Positions 26,366-37,800 of a stretch of DNA of 64,000 nucleotides are shown here, in pieces (the stretch's first letter is position 1; each line of letters begins with the position of its first letter). The notes below the pieces were generated by a model. It was not told the DNA's origin and did no database searches. It worked only from the letters and a program-made list of their open reading frames with translations. Location: positions 24,750 to 88,749 of the forward strand of contig VEXC01000001.1 in the NCBI GenBank assembly GCA_009391225.1, given 5' to 3'. Origin of the DNA: SAR202 cluster bacterium AC-647-N09_OGT_505m (GTDB lineage: Bacteria > Chloroflexota > Dehalococcoidia > UBA2985). The position numbers were made by a program, and so were the translations under genes.

Positions 26366-27625
26366 ATGGTTAATGACAGACCTTCTACTTCCAAGATAAC
26401 AATAATCTCCTGGGCCCTATACGATCTCGCTAATACGATGTTCTCATTTAACATCGTATCTATCCATTTTGCTCTATGGGTCGTAAATGACATGGGAGGA
26501 ACTGACTCCCATTACGGTTATGCAAACGCAATATCAATGTTACTGGTGCTTGTCACGGCTCCAATACTCGGGGCTATATCAGACCAAGCCAAACGTCGCA
26601 TACCTTTCCTAATAGGCACAACTTGCTGCTGCGTAGTTTTCACGTCCCTGCTAGGGCAAGGCGGTCTTTCCACATCCCTAGTTGTGTTCGTGGTGGCTAA
26701 TTACATGTTTCAGTCTGGGCTCATATTCTACGATGCGTTGCTTCCAACAATATCCACTGACCAGAATCGTGGGAAGGTTGGGGCATTCGGTGTTGGCCTA
26801 GGTTATGTAGGATCGCTGATAGGTGCCTGCATCGGATTGTTCTTGCTGGACACAATAGGCCGAGTCGGCATCTTCCAAGTCACAGCCTTCCTCTTTTTGG
26901 TTTTTTCTATCCCCTGTTTTGTAATGGTCAAGGAATACGGAGCCGGACCACTACGAATGGGTTTTGGGACATTAATTGACTCCGCGAGCCAGATACGAAA
27001 CACTTTCGCAAAAACCCAAACATTCCCTGGGTTACGCCGTTTCTTAGTAGGACGAGTGTTTTACGCAGATACGGTGAATACACTTATCTTGTTCATGGGC
27101 ATATATGTGACGAATGAGCTTGGATTCACTGACGCTCAGGTACAAATTATTATGGCTGTCTCCATAGTATCAGCGATCCTAGGATCTCCAATCTGGGGTT
27201 TTATAGTCGACTCAATTGGCCCAAAGAAATCACTTAATATAGTACTCTACCTCTGGATGATAGTACTTGTCGGAGTTGCTGCAGTTCCCTTGCTTAGCCT
27301 TCCATTTAACTCGATTTGGATCATTGCCCCATTGTCTGGTATTGCTTTAGGCGGTACATGGTGTGCCGATCGTCCATATCTAGTACGCTTAGTGCCACCC
27401 CAGTACATCGGTGAATTCTTTGGGATATATAGCATGGTTGGTCGCTTCGCGAGCATTATTGGACCCGTTCTGTGGGTGTTTGTCGCTGATACTCTAGGAC
27501 TAGGACGGCCTATCGCAGTCTTAACCTTATTGGTATTGGTACTTATCTCATACGGTATTCTACAAGGAATTGACGACAAGCCACGTGAGTGGTGGGGTAC
27601 CGAAGTTTACCCAAGGTCCTCTTAG
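26366..27625 (+). CDS. MFS transporter, UMF1/Atg22-like
   Basis: A 419-residue carrier of the UMF1 branch, which includes yeast Atg22 and bacterial relatives. Signature elements: 'ISWALYDLANTMFSFNIVS' at the N-terminus, 'APILGAISDQAKRRIPFL' (motif A variant) and 'NYMFQSGLIFYDALLPTI', all typical of the family. It has twelve predicted helices. I start at ATG 26366; the frame opens earlier, but that part overlaps the tRNA. Yeast Atg22 exports amino acids; the bacterial role is not established. Confidence 0.85.
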   Translation: MVNDRPSTSKITIISWALYDLANTMFSFNIVSIHFALWVVNDMGGTDSHYGYANAISMLLVLVTAPILGAISDQAKRRIPFLIGTTCCCVVFTSLLGQGGLSTSLVVFVVANYMFQSGLIFYDALLPTISTDQNRGKVGAFGVGLGYVGSLIGACIGLFLLDTIGRVGIFQVTAFLFLVFSIPCFVMVKEYGAGPLRMGFGTLIDSASQIRNTFAKTQTFPGLRRFLVGRVFYADTVNTLILFMGIYVTNELGFTDAQVQIIMAVSIVSAILGSPIWGFIVDSIGPKKSLNIVLYLWMIVLVGVAAVPLLSLPFNSIWIIAPLSGIALGGTWCADRPYLVRLVPPQYIGEFFGIYSMVGRFASIIGPVLWVFVADTLGLGRPIAVLTLLVLVLISYGILQGIDDKPREWWGTEVYPRSS

Positions 27626-28182
27626 CATAATTCACGGCACAAGGAGAACACCATCTCCTTATATCTGGGATTCAACCCAGCATGGAACCATGCTCTCGGA
27701 CTCTCTTCCCGTATGTAGTGAGACTGTCAAGAACCGGCAGACACTGTCATTGAACAGAGATTCTCACCAAGGATGCTAATGAAAGTTTAGGCGGCCTCCA
27801 AGAGTCTGACAGACAGATGAGATACAGTTCTGCTCCTGTATTGACAGAGGTAATGAAGTAGGATGATGACATGGAGCAGGGTCGAATGTACCACAGTCCA
27901 TAGTTCAAGGCCAAGACTCACCGGTAAGTTCTCCGAGAAGAAGAGACCCCAGCTTCGATAACCAGTCGGTGTAGGTCTATCCAAGCCAGATACTTATATG
28001 AGACAAGACCCTCGGGAACTGCGCCCTGGAATCTAGATGCACAAGCCTGTGAGATTACTTCTCATGGGCTATTCCTCAGCATAGCAGGGGACAGGGTGAG
28101 TGCAGAGAGCGCCCCCAATATGAGTGCCTATCGCACCTATTGTCAATGTATCTAGCAGGGGACTCTACTCTTCGTTCCTAGG
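27626..28182. other. Intergenic, nothing recognised
   Basis: A 557-base gap between convergent genes. Frames here are short and unrelated to known families. No terminator with a T-tract was seen on either strand. Confidence 0.4.
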
Positions 28183-31100
28183 CTACGCACCTTGACCATC
28201 GTCACGAGTCTCGAGGCGTGAACGTCGGCGGAGTACCCATATAGCAGCAGCTGCCACTAGAAGAGCGATCACTATAAAGGAATTGACGATTATCACCCAA
28301 TTTGTCCCTGCTGACACATTCACAGTCTGGGATATGCCCTTAACAGAGATGACGTGCTTCCCAGCCTCCAAGGTTAATAGGATCCTAATCTCCCTGCTTT
28401 CGCCAGGTTTCAGGGTTAACTCCCTGGAGTCCCAGACCTCACCATCCACCAACAATTGCAATATCTCGCTGACTTCAAAATCATTCGGATTGCTTACGCC
28501 TACTATAGCCGTAATGGTCTCACCAGGACTTACCGTCTCTTTATCAAGTTCTAAGGTAACGACTAAGCCGGTGGGGGTTGGCACAGGAGAAAGCACCGTG
28601 AAGAGGCCAGACAATCCACCTACCTCAACTCCGTACACTCCGGGTTCTGATCGATTCATATGGAAGGTCACTGGAGAAGTTGCGAGTCCTTCTATCACCA
28701 CTGTATGAACCTGATCAACCTGATCATTAACCCTTACCACGACCTCAAAGTTTCCTCTAGATTCGCCATCATTTACAAGGACAACCGTGACATATACGCT
28801 CTCGTCCGGCTGTACCTCTCTAGGATTCACCTTCAATTCAGAAACATACATGTCTGCTGGCGTCAGAGGAATCTGGGCAACAAATCCTCCGGACAATCCG
28901 TGAACTCCAACCGCATACCTACCAGCAAGCGGCGGAACGTAAGTAAAGGTAACCTTCTTTGTTTCTCCAGACCCAAGCAGTACGGGATGGATATCCATCA
29001 GGGAGCTGTTTATATTCAATGAGATGTCGAATTTACCACTACGATCGTGCTCATTAGTAGCTGATAGGGTAATAGTGACTGGTTCGCCCGGCTCTACTTC
29101 CCTTGGTTCAATGTCCAAGTCTGTTACCTTCAAGAATGCAATGTCCAGAGTGGAACCCACCTCGAATGATCCACTTAGACCTGCAACATCGATAGTATAG
29201 GGACCGTCTTTTTCTTGAATAGTTATGAACGTAACTTTCGTCGAGGCACCCGGCTGGAGGGTAATGCTTTCCACGGCTTCAGGAGCGCCATTAACCTCTA
29301 GGACAACAGATTGCGTTTGTACCGTTGATCCTTGGTTCTCGGCATTCAGACTGACCTCAACCGCCTCACCCTGTACTACAACCTGCGGCTGTACAGTCAA
29401 GTCACTGTACACTATATCTGAAGCCGCAGGTTCTATCGCCAACATGGAGAAGACAGAGAAACCATTCGGCGATACCGCGCTGAACATCATCCTGCCCTGT
29501 CCATCTGTACGTACAAATTCTGTGGCCAGAAACTCTTGAGAACCTGCGTCGTCCTGCCGCGTTATCCTCACATATCCGCTTCCACCGTGTTCATCAACCC
29601 ACTGACTCCCCACACTAAACTCAATAGTAACCGCTCCCACGTGAATCCCATTCTGCAGATTGGTACGCTCTACTTCCACTGCGAAGGCCACTCCGGTTAT
29701 GGTAGCGTCAAGCTGCTGCGCTAGGACCTCATACCCCGCATGGGCCTGCGCGGTGATGGGCTTGCTCGGCGAGACACTCACATGAGCTGCACCGGGAAGG
29801 CGATTCAATGCTGCATTGAAACCAATCACCACTTGTCCAACCGAAAGGTCATCGCTGCTCAGATCCACTACCTGATCAGCTAGCTTCAGTCGCACAGTTC
29901 CCGCTTTGAGTCTAGCCACGGAGCTAGAGCCAGTACCCTCAGTAAATTCCACTTCACCATCGATCAGCATAGTGATATTCCCGGAAGAATCCCTAACCGG
30001 GAGAGTGATGATATTGTCAATCAGAGTCACCCCGCTCACAGCATCTTCAAAGTTCTGCAACTCGGCTCCAATTGACAGAGCCACAGGGAGCACTATTTGA
30101 ATATCTCCCTCCGCATTTTCCTCGAGGAGCACGGGGCCTTCAGTTACTACTAGCACTTCGCCATTGGCGTCAGTGGCCACCACAGTTAGTGGATTAATTT
30201 CGATGCTTCGCGGAATCTCCTGGTCTACCAGAGGAGCGAGTACGACAAACTGGCCACTCAGACTACCAACTATGACGTTGTATGCACCAGGATCAGTTCG
30301 GAGTATCTTGAACGCGAGAATCTTGGAAGAACCTGCTGGAAGCATCCCCGTGAATGATTTCACCGTTGACCCAGATACGATGAAATCAGTGGTGAATGCT
30401 CCTGAAGATCCACCGGTATTCTGAACCTTAGCCGATATCAACACTGTCTGCCCCGGTGAAACGGACCTAGGTGACACCCGCAGATCTGAGAGTTGGATTT
30501 CGGCTCCTAGTACTACGAAGGAGTCAGTCAGACCTCCAACACTCACGATATACGTACCAACCCCAGTATTGGCAAAAGAATACTTCAATGTACGCTTTGC
30601 CCCCCCTACTAATACACCTGAGAGGGTGGATTCTATTTCGCCATTTACCGAGATAGCAACACTGTAAGCATTCTCAACCACTCCAATGTTGTTCACCGTG
30701 AATTGGATTACCACGGGCATACCATCCCCCACTACCTGTGATGATAACGTCAGGTCACTTATCTCAATATCATCACCCACTGGCAACACCTGTGCTGTAG
30801 GAATAGGAATAGGTGTAGGTGTAGGTGTAGGTGTAGGTGTTGGTGTAGGTGTTGGTACTGGGGTATGAATCGGTATCGGCGTTGGAGCGATTGTGGCTAT
30901 CGGTATGGGCGTTGCAGCGATTGTGGCTAATGGTGTAGGAGTGGGTAGAACTGGAGTATCCGTAGGACCCGGCGTTGGAGTAGGCGTAGGTGTCGGCGTT
31001 GGGGTAGGAGCGGCCACAAACGAGGGGATAGGCGTGGGTGCGACAAATGGCGGAACGAAGCCACCTCCGCCCCCTCCGGTGGCTGCGGCACTAATTGTGA

Positions 31101-31857
31101 GCACGTGGGTCTGGCTAGCCGCTGGAACAAAGCCTGACTTGCTCACAGCCACTATGATCGACCTGGTACCAGCATTACTGTAAACATGGGTGAGCGAATA
31201 ACCACCGGAGCCAGACGTAGTACCTTGACTTGTCCCTCCATCACCCCATGTGACAGCTACGGTGACACCTGACTCAGCAGTGAGTGCTTGAGTGGCCACG
31301 TTGCCCGCGATGGTTACCGTCCCTCCTGCCTTAGGAGACGAAGGTGAATAGGAAGATACAAGTGTCAAGACTCGGTTGACAGGAACCGTAAGGTTTACTG
31401 CTGGAGGAGTGCTTCCTATTCCAAAGGTGACCTGGGATGAACCTGCAGCACCAGTGTACCCATCAGACCCTCCTACGTACATCACCACAATCTCATCATC
31501 TTCCCCGCCGTCCTTGGCAATCGTGTCCAGGTCATCCGCAGGAACGTTGAACGAGTACACTCCTGATGCATTGGTAGTCGTGCTCTTTACCGCGATTCCA
31601 CCTATGGTAGCAGTTACCACAGTCCCAGCCGGTGCGGCTGTTCCATCAAATGTAACTGTGCCGAACACGCGAGTTGGCTGGCGAGGGGGCGAGCTTTGGG
31701 CAAGGGTTAAGCTAGTGTCAAAGGGTGTCGCGAGCACTCCCAAGAGCAGAAGAAATGCGAGTGCGCGCACTAACCGAGACACCATCGAACTCCGGCGGGG
31801 ATTAGATCCCGCCGGAGCTCGATGATACCGTATCATTTCTAGTTTGTGACCCATCAC
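28183..31857 (-). CDS. Large secreted CARDB-repeat protein with C-terminal membrane anchor
   Basis: A 1224-residue surface protein. The signal peptide lies around residues 25-53 ('[18 protein letters not shown]'). A carboxypeptidase-regulatory-like beta domain (about 63-165) and a PKD-like domain ('[11 protein letters not shown]...[13 protein letters not shown]') follow. Next come a Gly-rich hinge and a long Thr-Pro linker. Six CARDB-type modules of about 85-90 residues follow, each ending like '[16 protein letters not shown]'; a separate beta domain sits between modules 2 and 3. A final membrane helix ('[16 protein letters not shown]') and an Arg-rich tail anchor it. It starts 4 bases after the stop of the 2239-residue protein gene, so both come from one transcript. 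ATG 31785 is a possible later start. Confidence 0.85.
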   Translation of the reverse strand: MMGHKLEMIRYHRAPAGSNPRRSSMVSRLVRALAFLLLLGVLATPFDTSLTLAQSSPPRQPTRVFGTVTFDGTAAPAGTVVTATIGGIAVKSTTTNASGVYSFNVPADDLDTIAKDGGEDDEIVVMYVGGSDGYTGAAGSSQVTFGIGSTPPAVNLTVPVNRVLTLVSSYSPSSPKAGGTVTIAGNVATQALTAESGVTVAVTWGDGGTSQGTTSGSGGYSLTHVYSNAGTRSIIVAVSKSGFVPAASQTHVLTISAAATGGGGGGFVPPFVAPTPIPSFVAAPTPTPTPTPTPTPGPTDTPVLPTPTPLATIAATPIPIATIAPTPIPIHTPVPTPTPTPTPTPTPTPIPIPTAQVLPVGDDIEISDLTLSSQVVGDGMPVVIQFTVNNIGVVENAYSVAISVNGEIESTLSGVLVGGAKRTLKYSFANTGVGTYIVSVGGLTDSFVVLGAEIQLSDLRVSPRSVSPGQTVLISAKVQNTGGSSGAFTTDFIVSGSTVKSFTGMLPAGSSKILAFKILRTDPGAYNVIVGSLSGQFVVLAPLVDQEIPRSIEINPLTVVATDANGEVLVVTEGPVLLEENAEGDIQIVLPVALSIGAELQNFEDAVSGVTLIDNIITLPVRDSSGNITMLIDGEVEFTEGTGSSSVARLKAGTVRLKLADQVVDLSSDDLSVGQVVIGFNAALNRLPGAAHVSVSPSKPITAQAHAGYEVLAQQLDATITGVAFAVEVERTNLQNGIHVGAVTIEFSVGSQWVDEHGGSGYVRITRQDDAGSQEFLATEFVRTDGQGRMMFSAVSPNGFSVFSMLAIEPAASDIVYSDLTVQPQVVVQGEAVEVSLNAENQGSTVQTQSVVLEVNGAPEAVESITLQPGASTKVTFITIQEKDGPYTIDVAGLSGSFEVGSTLDIAFLKVTDLDIEPREVEPGEPVTITLSATNEHDRSGKFDISLNINSSLMDIHPVLLGSGETKKVTFTYVPPLAGRYAVGVHGLSGGFVAQIPLTPADMYVSELKVNPREVQPDESVYVTVVLVNDGESRGNFEVVVRVNDQVDQVHTVVIEGLATSPVTFHMNRSEPGVYGVEVGGLSGLFTVLSPVPTPTGLVVTLELDKETVSPGETITAIVGVSNPNDFEVSEILQLLVDGEVWDSRELTLKPGESREIRILLTLEAGKHVISVKGISQTVNVSAGTNWVIIVNSFIVIALLVAAAAIWVLRRRSRLETRDDGQGA
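30811..30857. repeat. GGTGTA minisatellite encoding the Thr-Pro linker
   Basis: GGTGTA units (minus-strand TACACC, Thr-Pro) repeat in tandem here with GGTGTT variants, and a second array lies at about 30970-31010 (GGCGTT/GGAGTA variants). The arrays code for the TPTPTP spacers and are prone to slippage, so linker length may vary between strains. Confidence 0.8.
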
Positions 31858-31861
31858 TCAT

Positions 31862-34800
31862 TTATGGAGTGATGACGCCTTCGTCAACCATGAATATCCA
31901 GTATCCATATCCAGGAGTCATATTATCCGTGCTTAGTAACCTTTGGAAAGCACCCAGCAGGATCTCGAACGTCGGATCCTCGCCTGGGGTATCTGCAATC
32001 GTGAACACGATGCGATTATTGTATTGGAGCAAGGAACCCCATATCCGTTGAGGAGATTCCAAGCTCTGAAGGGCCGTCGTTACCGGCAGCTCGTTCTCAG
32101 AGTGGAAACCAACCGCATTCCACCCCGCAACAACATTGTAGCTAGGAGGCAGAGTACCAGGCTCAACGAACTGTCCTGTGTAAGTTAGCTTGATAGCCTG
32201 TGGGGTATGCGGTAGGCCCGGAGCAAGCGGTGAGGACAGCGTGAAGACAGTGGGGTCCATCTTGAACCAATAGCCCCTACCGGTCTCCAGAGTTGTGAGT
32301 GTATCCACGTCTGCTGTTGAAGGAGTGTAAACCAACCATTTATCCGCAGCGGTCTCACCAGCTGCCAAGGTCTTACCGGCATCGTAGTACCAAACCGACT
32401 GTATACCAGTGACTCCGGCCGTCATAGTAGCCATATCCGAGGCTGTTGGCATCAGCGGCAGGGAGACCAGGTTCCAGTCAGGCATCAAGTTGATGTTGTA
32501 GCCCTCGAGTGATGCCACTACGTCAGCCACAACGGTATCGGTAGTCACATTACCTGCCGAGTCATAGGCGTTGATTGTCAGGGAATATGTCCCTGGTGAT
32601 GCCGAATCGGGTATATTGCTGGCGAGAATAAACTCGCCGCTGACGTCCCAGAGGTCCTTAATCGCGTCAGGAATCTGAGAAGCAGTCTTGAATCGAGCAG
32701 TGGAGTTGCCGCCACCTGACGAGTGGGGGAACAGTATCTCCACCCGATCAACTATGGCTCCGGTGGCAGATGCATCAACACTGAATATGACGGGTTCCCC
32801 TTGGCGGGCAGACGTCGCACCGATTGGGTAACTCGGTGTGTTGACGGTGAGAACCGGGCCAACGGTATCCAGTGTTATCGAAACTGAAGCCGCAGCGGTC
32901 AGTCCGGCACCGTCTTTAGCAGTGGCGGTAAAGGTGTTAGTACCTTCCACGAGACCCGCGACCTTAGAGAATGTTCCGTCATCTGGTATTGTCTTCACCG
33001 TAACTATTGTTTTCGTACCCAGAGTCGTGGTCTGCGTTATGGTCAGTTCCTGGAAATTGACGTCCGCGATATTCCCTCCGACAGCCGCGGTGGCTGCATT
33101 TGTCGGAGACGTCAGGGCATTCATTGTAATTTTCGGTGGCGTGGTATCCAGGAATCCGGTTACTGCAGTGCTCGAAGTGAGATTGGTATTATAAGGATTC
33201 AAAGCCTGCACCGTTACGGTGTTGCTACCTTCCGCAAGCGCAAACACCGTGGAGAATGTCCCATAGACACCCGTAGCTTTCACCGCTGCATCTGTGACCG
33301 GCGTGACTGCCGCCGTAGTCCCTAGGAAGCCAGCGCCGCCGATGGTGATATCGTCTATGTACCAGCCCTCCATATTGTTCACAAATGCGTCCGTAGTATC
33401 AAAGTAGAATCGAATCTTGATGCTCTTCCCATCGAAGGTTCCACCAGCTACCTGCTTAAAAGCCGAGAGGTCAATCACGACAGGATCAAAGATAGCCTGA
33501 CCCTGAGTCTGACTCTGAGCACCATATGGGTCACCACCACAGTTCGGAGGACAAGGCTGCTGGTTGCCGCAGTAAGGCGGGCAACCGCCACCAACGGCCT
33601 GCATGTTTGCTTGAGGAACAGACTTCCACTGGATCGGCAAGTTCTTGAGATTGTTAGGTACATCCCAAGGTTGGCCGCTCTGCATGTCAATGTCATACGG
33701 ACCCAGAATGGCGGCTATAGTTTTCCATGCACCGTATTCCCCACCTCCCGCCGTAGTCTCTACAGCGACTTGGACCAACTTCTGGTCGTAGTCTGCACCA
33801 GGCTCCGTATCCCACCATGTATTGAACTTGAACGTAATGTCATCACTGATCACGGATATGGGCGCACCTATCTCCAAGGCCCCAGCGTTCTGGCCCGTAT
33901 CGTAATTCATGGAGGAGGTGTTGCCATAGTACCATCCACAATCACCATTGCTGTTCTTGGAACCTGACACGGTCGCCTTACATGCGATATTCCATAGGCC
34001 CGATTTGGTGGTGAATTTCGCGGCGGACCCAGCGTCCTCTCCACCGTCTGAGAATAGGCTGGTGAAAGGTAGGTCGACTCCCACAGACACCGTGTCAACA
34101 GCTGGATCACTCAAAGTACCTGTTATGACCAGATTGGCGTCGTACACCGAAAAGCCGGAAGCAGGCGCGGTAACTACGAGCGCAGTACTACCAGTTTTTG
34201 CAAAGCTGAAACTCGCAGCTGTACTGGTCACCGTTTCGATAGTTCCTGGCAGTGTGCTGGGAAGGGTGCCGGGCAGTGTGCTGGGAAGGGTGCCGCCTTC
34301 TCCAGACTCCTGTGTCTCGACCTCCATGGCCGCAGTGTAAGAGCCGACGATAGTAAGTTCCGGAATGTTCTCAGGCAGAGTCGAACCCTTCACACCTTCC
34401 CCAGTGTAGCTCGCAAGATAAATTGTGGTGCCTATATAGGCCATGCCCTGCACATCACCGATACCCACCAACATGTCAGTCGATCCCGCCGTAAGCTCGT
34501 TATTATTATTTGACACGGAGAACTTCACGAATTTGTTGTTCTGGACGGCGTACAAGGACCCGTTGGCATAGAGAGCGCTATCCATAGATTTCATGGCCTC
34601 AGGACAGCAATTTTGGTGCAGGCTAGTGATGGAACCTGAGTTTTCAGGATCCACGGAGAACGTAACAGCTGAGTCACTTTGGGTTCCAACGATTAGGTTC
34701 GTCCCATCGTTAGTAAGCGCTGACACGTCGCCATAACACGGGCTACCCATATCACATGGCAGCGGGAGCTGGAAACTGCTGACCTCTGCGCCCGTATCCT

Positions 34801-37800
34801 TGTTGAGTTCGTACACAGTGCCCCGACTCTGATTACCGCCGCAACAACCGCCGCCCGACGATTGGACCATAGCCACAACGTACAGGGAATCATCAAAGAA
34901 ATCTATGCCACCTATATCGTCTACCGGGCCCGCAACCGACCCATCAGTCCCGAAGCTGGTGACGAGGTCACCAGAGGTATCCACTTTCATAATGTAATCT
35001 CTGGGGCTCGCCTCGACCACTACGTAGATGTCACTCCCGTCATCGGTCATGCCCTTCGGCTGTTTCGATATGACGGTCGTAGGCAACGGGATGGCTGCCT
35101 TCTTGACAGTGTTGTTTGCGGATTCAGCCAGATACAGGACCTGACCGATACTCGCCAACCCATTGAAACCACCTATGTCGAGGGTGAATGAGTCATATCC
35201 GCTGGTTGATCCATCGATGCCGTAGGTCCTCAGCTTACTACCCTGAACAGCGACGATCTTAGGATCGGTACTCCGCACGACCAAGCCGTTTATCCCGGTG
35301 TTCGACATACCGTCTAGTTGGATCTGGTTACCCACCGTATCTCCACTGGAAGTATCAAACTTGTAGACTTCTCCACCGCCAGTGTCCCCAAGGTATAGGT
35401 AGGTGCCGTCGTTCGAAAGACCCTTCGGCTGTGAATTACCATAAGGAACGTTGTTGTATTCGAAGTTCGCCCCCGTATTCGCAGACCCGTCAGTGACGGC
35501 ATACGCGTTGAGCTTCCACTTGGCTGGGCCCATATCCTGAGTAAATTCTCCGACCCAGATATTAGACCCCATGACTGTTATGGATACGGCCCCGCTTTGG
35601 CTCGTACTAGCAACTCCCGAAGTCGCCCAAGCCGTGACTTTATTACCGCTCGTGTCGAGCTTCATGATACTGTCGGTAGGGGAGTTGTTGAGCAATGCGT
35701 ACAGATAGGTACCGTCAGAGGCCATGCCCAACACGCTATTGGAGCCCGCAGGCGCACTTGTTTTGTATATGGTATCCGTGGTGTCGTCTACGACATAGAG
35801 AGTACTACCGATCCAAGTCATGCCCTTGGCAGACAAGGACCCAGAGGTTGTCCCATTGTCCACAGTCAGGTTTGTCTGTGCCATGCCGGAGACCTGCTCC
35901 AAGCTGTATGAGCCCTGGGTAAAGGCGTCGATTTTCGCTCCCTTGGCAAACCACAGCTGACCCCCACTACTCGAACGGTAGGCGACTGCATGGGCGCCAC
36001 TACTGAACTCAGCGCTTCCCTTCTCAACATCTTTGGTGCCGTCGGTAGCGTAGCTAGTCGCTGAGTCGCCTGATTTTTTATACACCCAGAGGTTAGTACC
36101 GTCACTGGACAACCCTCCGAAGCCGTCGCAGTGGTTTTGGCTGCCAAGGGATACCAGGCTTCCTATTGCCGCACCGTTACTCGGATCAATCGACTGAACC
36201 TTGCACGCCCCACTGGAGGTATTGTACAGAACCCACAACGCACTGTTGTGGTAGGCAAGTCCCTCGGCGTCATCACGCGCAAGGGCGTAACCAGTTATCT
36301 TGGCCCCAGTGCTTGCGTTCAGTTTCAGCAGGGTGTCCGTACCGGCAATGCCATTAGTGATCGCCCATAGGAAAGTCCCATCATTGGTCAGCGCCCTTGG
36401 GCTCGTTGTCTCGCCGGTCGGGATGGATGCCTTGAGGATCTGGTCTGCACCGTCATCCGCGATGTACAGAACGTCCCCAACAAAGGTCATACCCTTGATT
36501 TTCAGATTTGAACTATTGTAAGTGAGAGTCGTATAAGAGACACCTTCCTGGGTGCTGTCCCCATTGAGTTCCGAGATCACGTAGATATTCTTGGTCTTGG
36601 CCAAGAAGTACGAGCTGTCGGCGCTCCGGTACGCGGCAGCGGTGGCACCATTCTGGAGGTTATCGCAGTTGTGTGGCTGACAAGCCCCGTCTTCATCTTC
36701 ATCGCCATTTGTGTCGATGGTTCTGAAGTTGTTGGCACTACCCGGGTAGAGGAACAGGGTGCTCCCGTCACTCGTAAAGCCCTCGAAACCCGCGTTTCCC
36801 CACTGAGTCTGAATCGATATCTCCGAGCCGAAAGTTCCTGCCGAAGGGTCGAAAGCCTTCATCTTACTATTACTATTATTATCCTCGTAGGTGACATAAA
36901 CCTTGCCCCCGAGGAATGCAAGCCCCTCGCCGGATGTGACACCAGTGTCGTAGGAGTTGACTAGAACCCCGGCTGTGGTCAGCTTGAGTAGCCAGTCATT
37001 GGTGCCGCCGTTACCGTTCACCAGGACATACAGGTTTTCGTTGGTGCTGTCGTAAGTCATACCCTTTGGAGTGGTAGAGATAGTCGATGAGGGCTGCGTC
37101 TTCTTGACCACACCATCGGTAGAGCCGGCAGTGGCGTTATTCGCGATATACATCACGCCATTGCTGTCGATCAGGAATCCGCCCGGAGCGGCACTGGTAA
37201 ACCCAGTCACGGTGCCTACAGAGGTATTTTCGTCCTGGAAGGAGCCGCTGGTAGCAGTCGTGATCGCACCCGCCTCTGACACGGCATATACGAGGTCACT
37301 CTTATAACCCAGCGCGTGCGGCGTACTGTAATTCGGCTGTCGGTCGTCTTGCTTGCTGCAATTATTCGACACGTCATAGACGTACATCCTCTGATCGCTG
37401 GTGGTAGACTGGGCGTAGATCAAGTCTCCGCCATTGCCGGTAAGCGATTCAAGTTTCTGATCCCATGGACCATTGAAATTGAGCCAGCCGCAGCGGGTGG
37501 CCGCGGCCCCGGTCGTCTTGTTGAACTGCAGGAGATAACGCTCACCTGGCGTCTCGTCATCTATCGTGCTTTGGTTATGGGAAACATAAAGCGCACCTCC
37601 GGCATACGCGATGCCCTCGGCTTCTTGGACCTCGTTTCCTAATTGGGTCACTACGCTAGCGACCCCACTGGTACCAAAGGCCGTTACCAGATCGCCACTG
37701 CTGTCATACTTACTTATCGTGTCAACAGAGCTGCCACCGGCATCGGTCAAGACGTAGATATACGTGCCGTCAGTTTCAAGACCTTCCACCTTGCCCAGCC

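Noticed and set aside
30800..31010. GGTGTA arrays as a CRISPR or regulatory repeat
   Set aside because: They are in frame inside the CARDB gene and encode its Thr-Pro linkers; there are no unique spacers.
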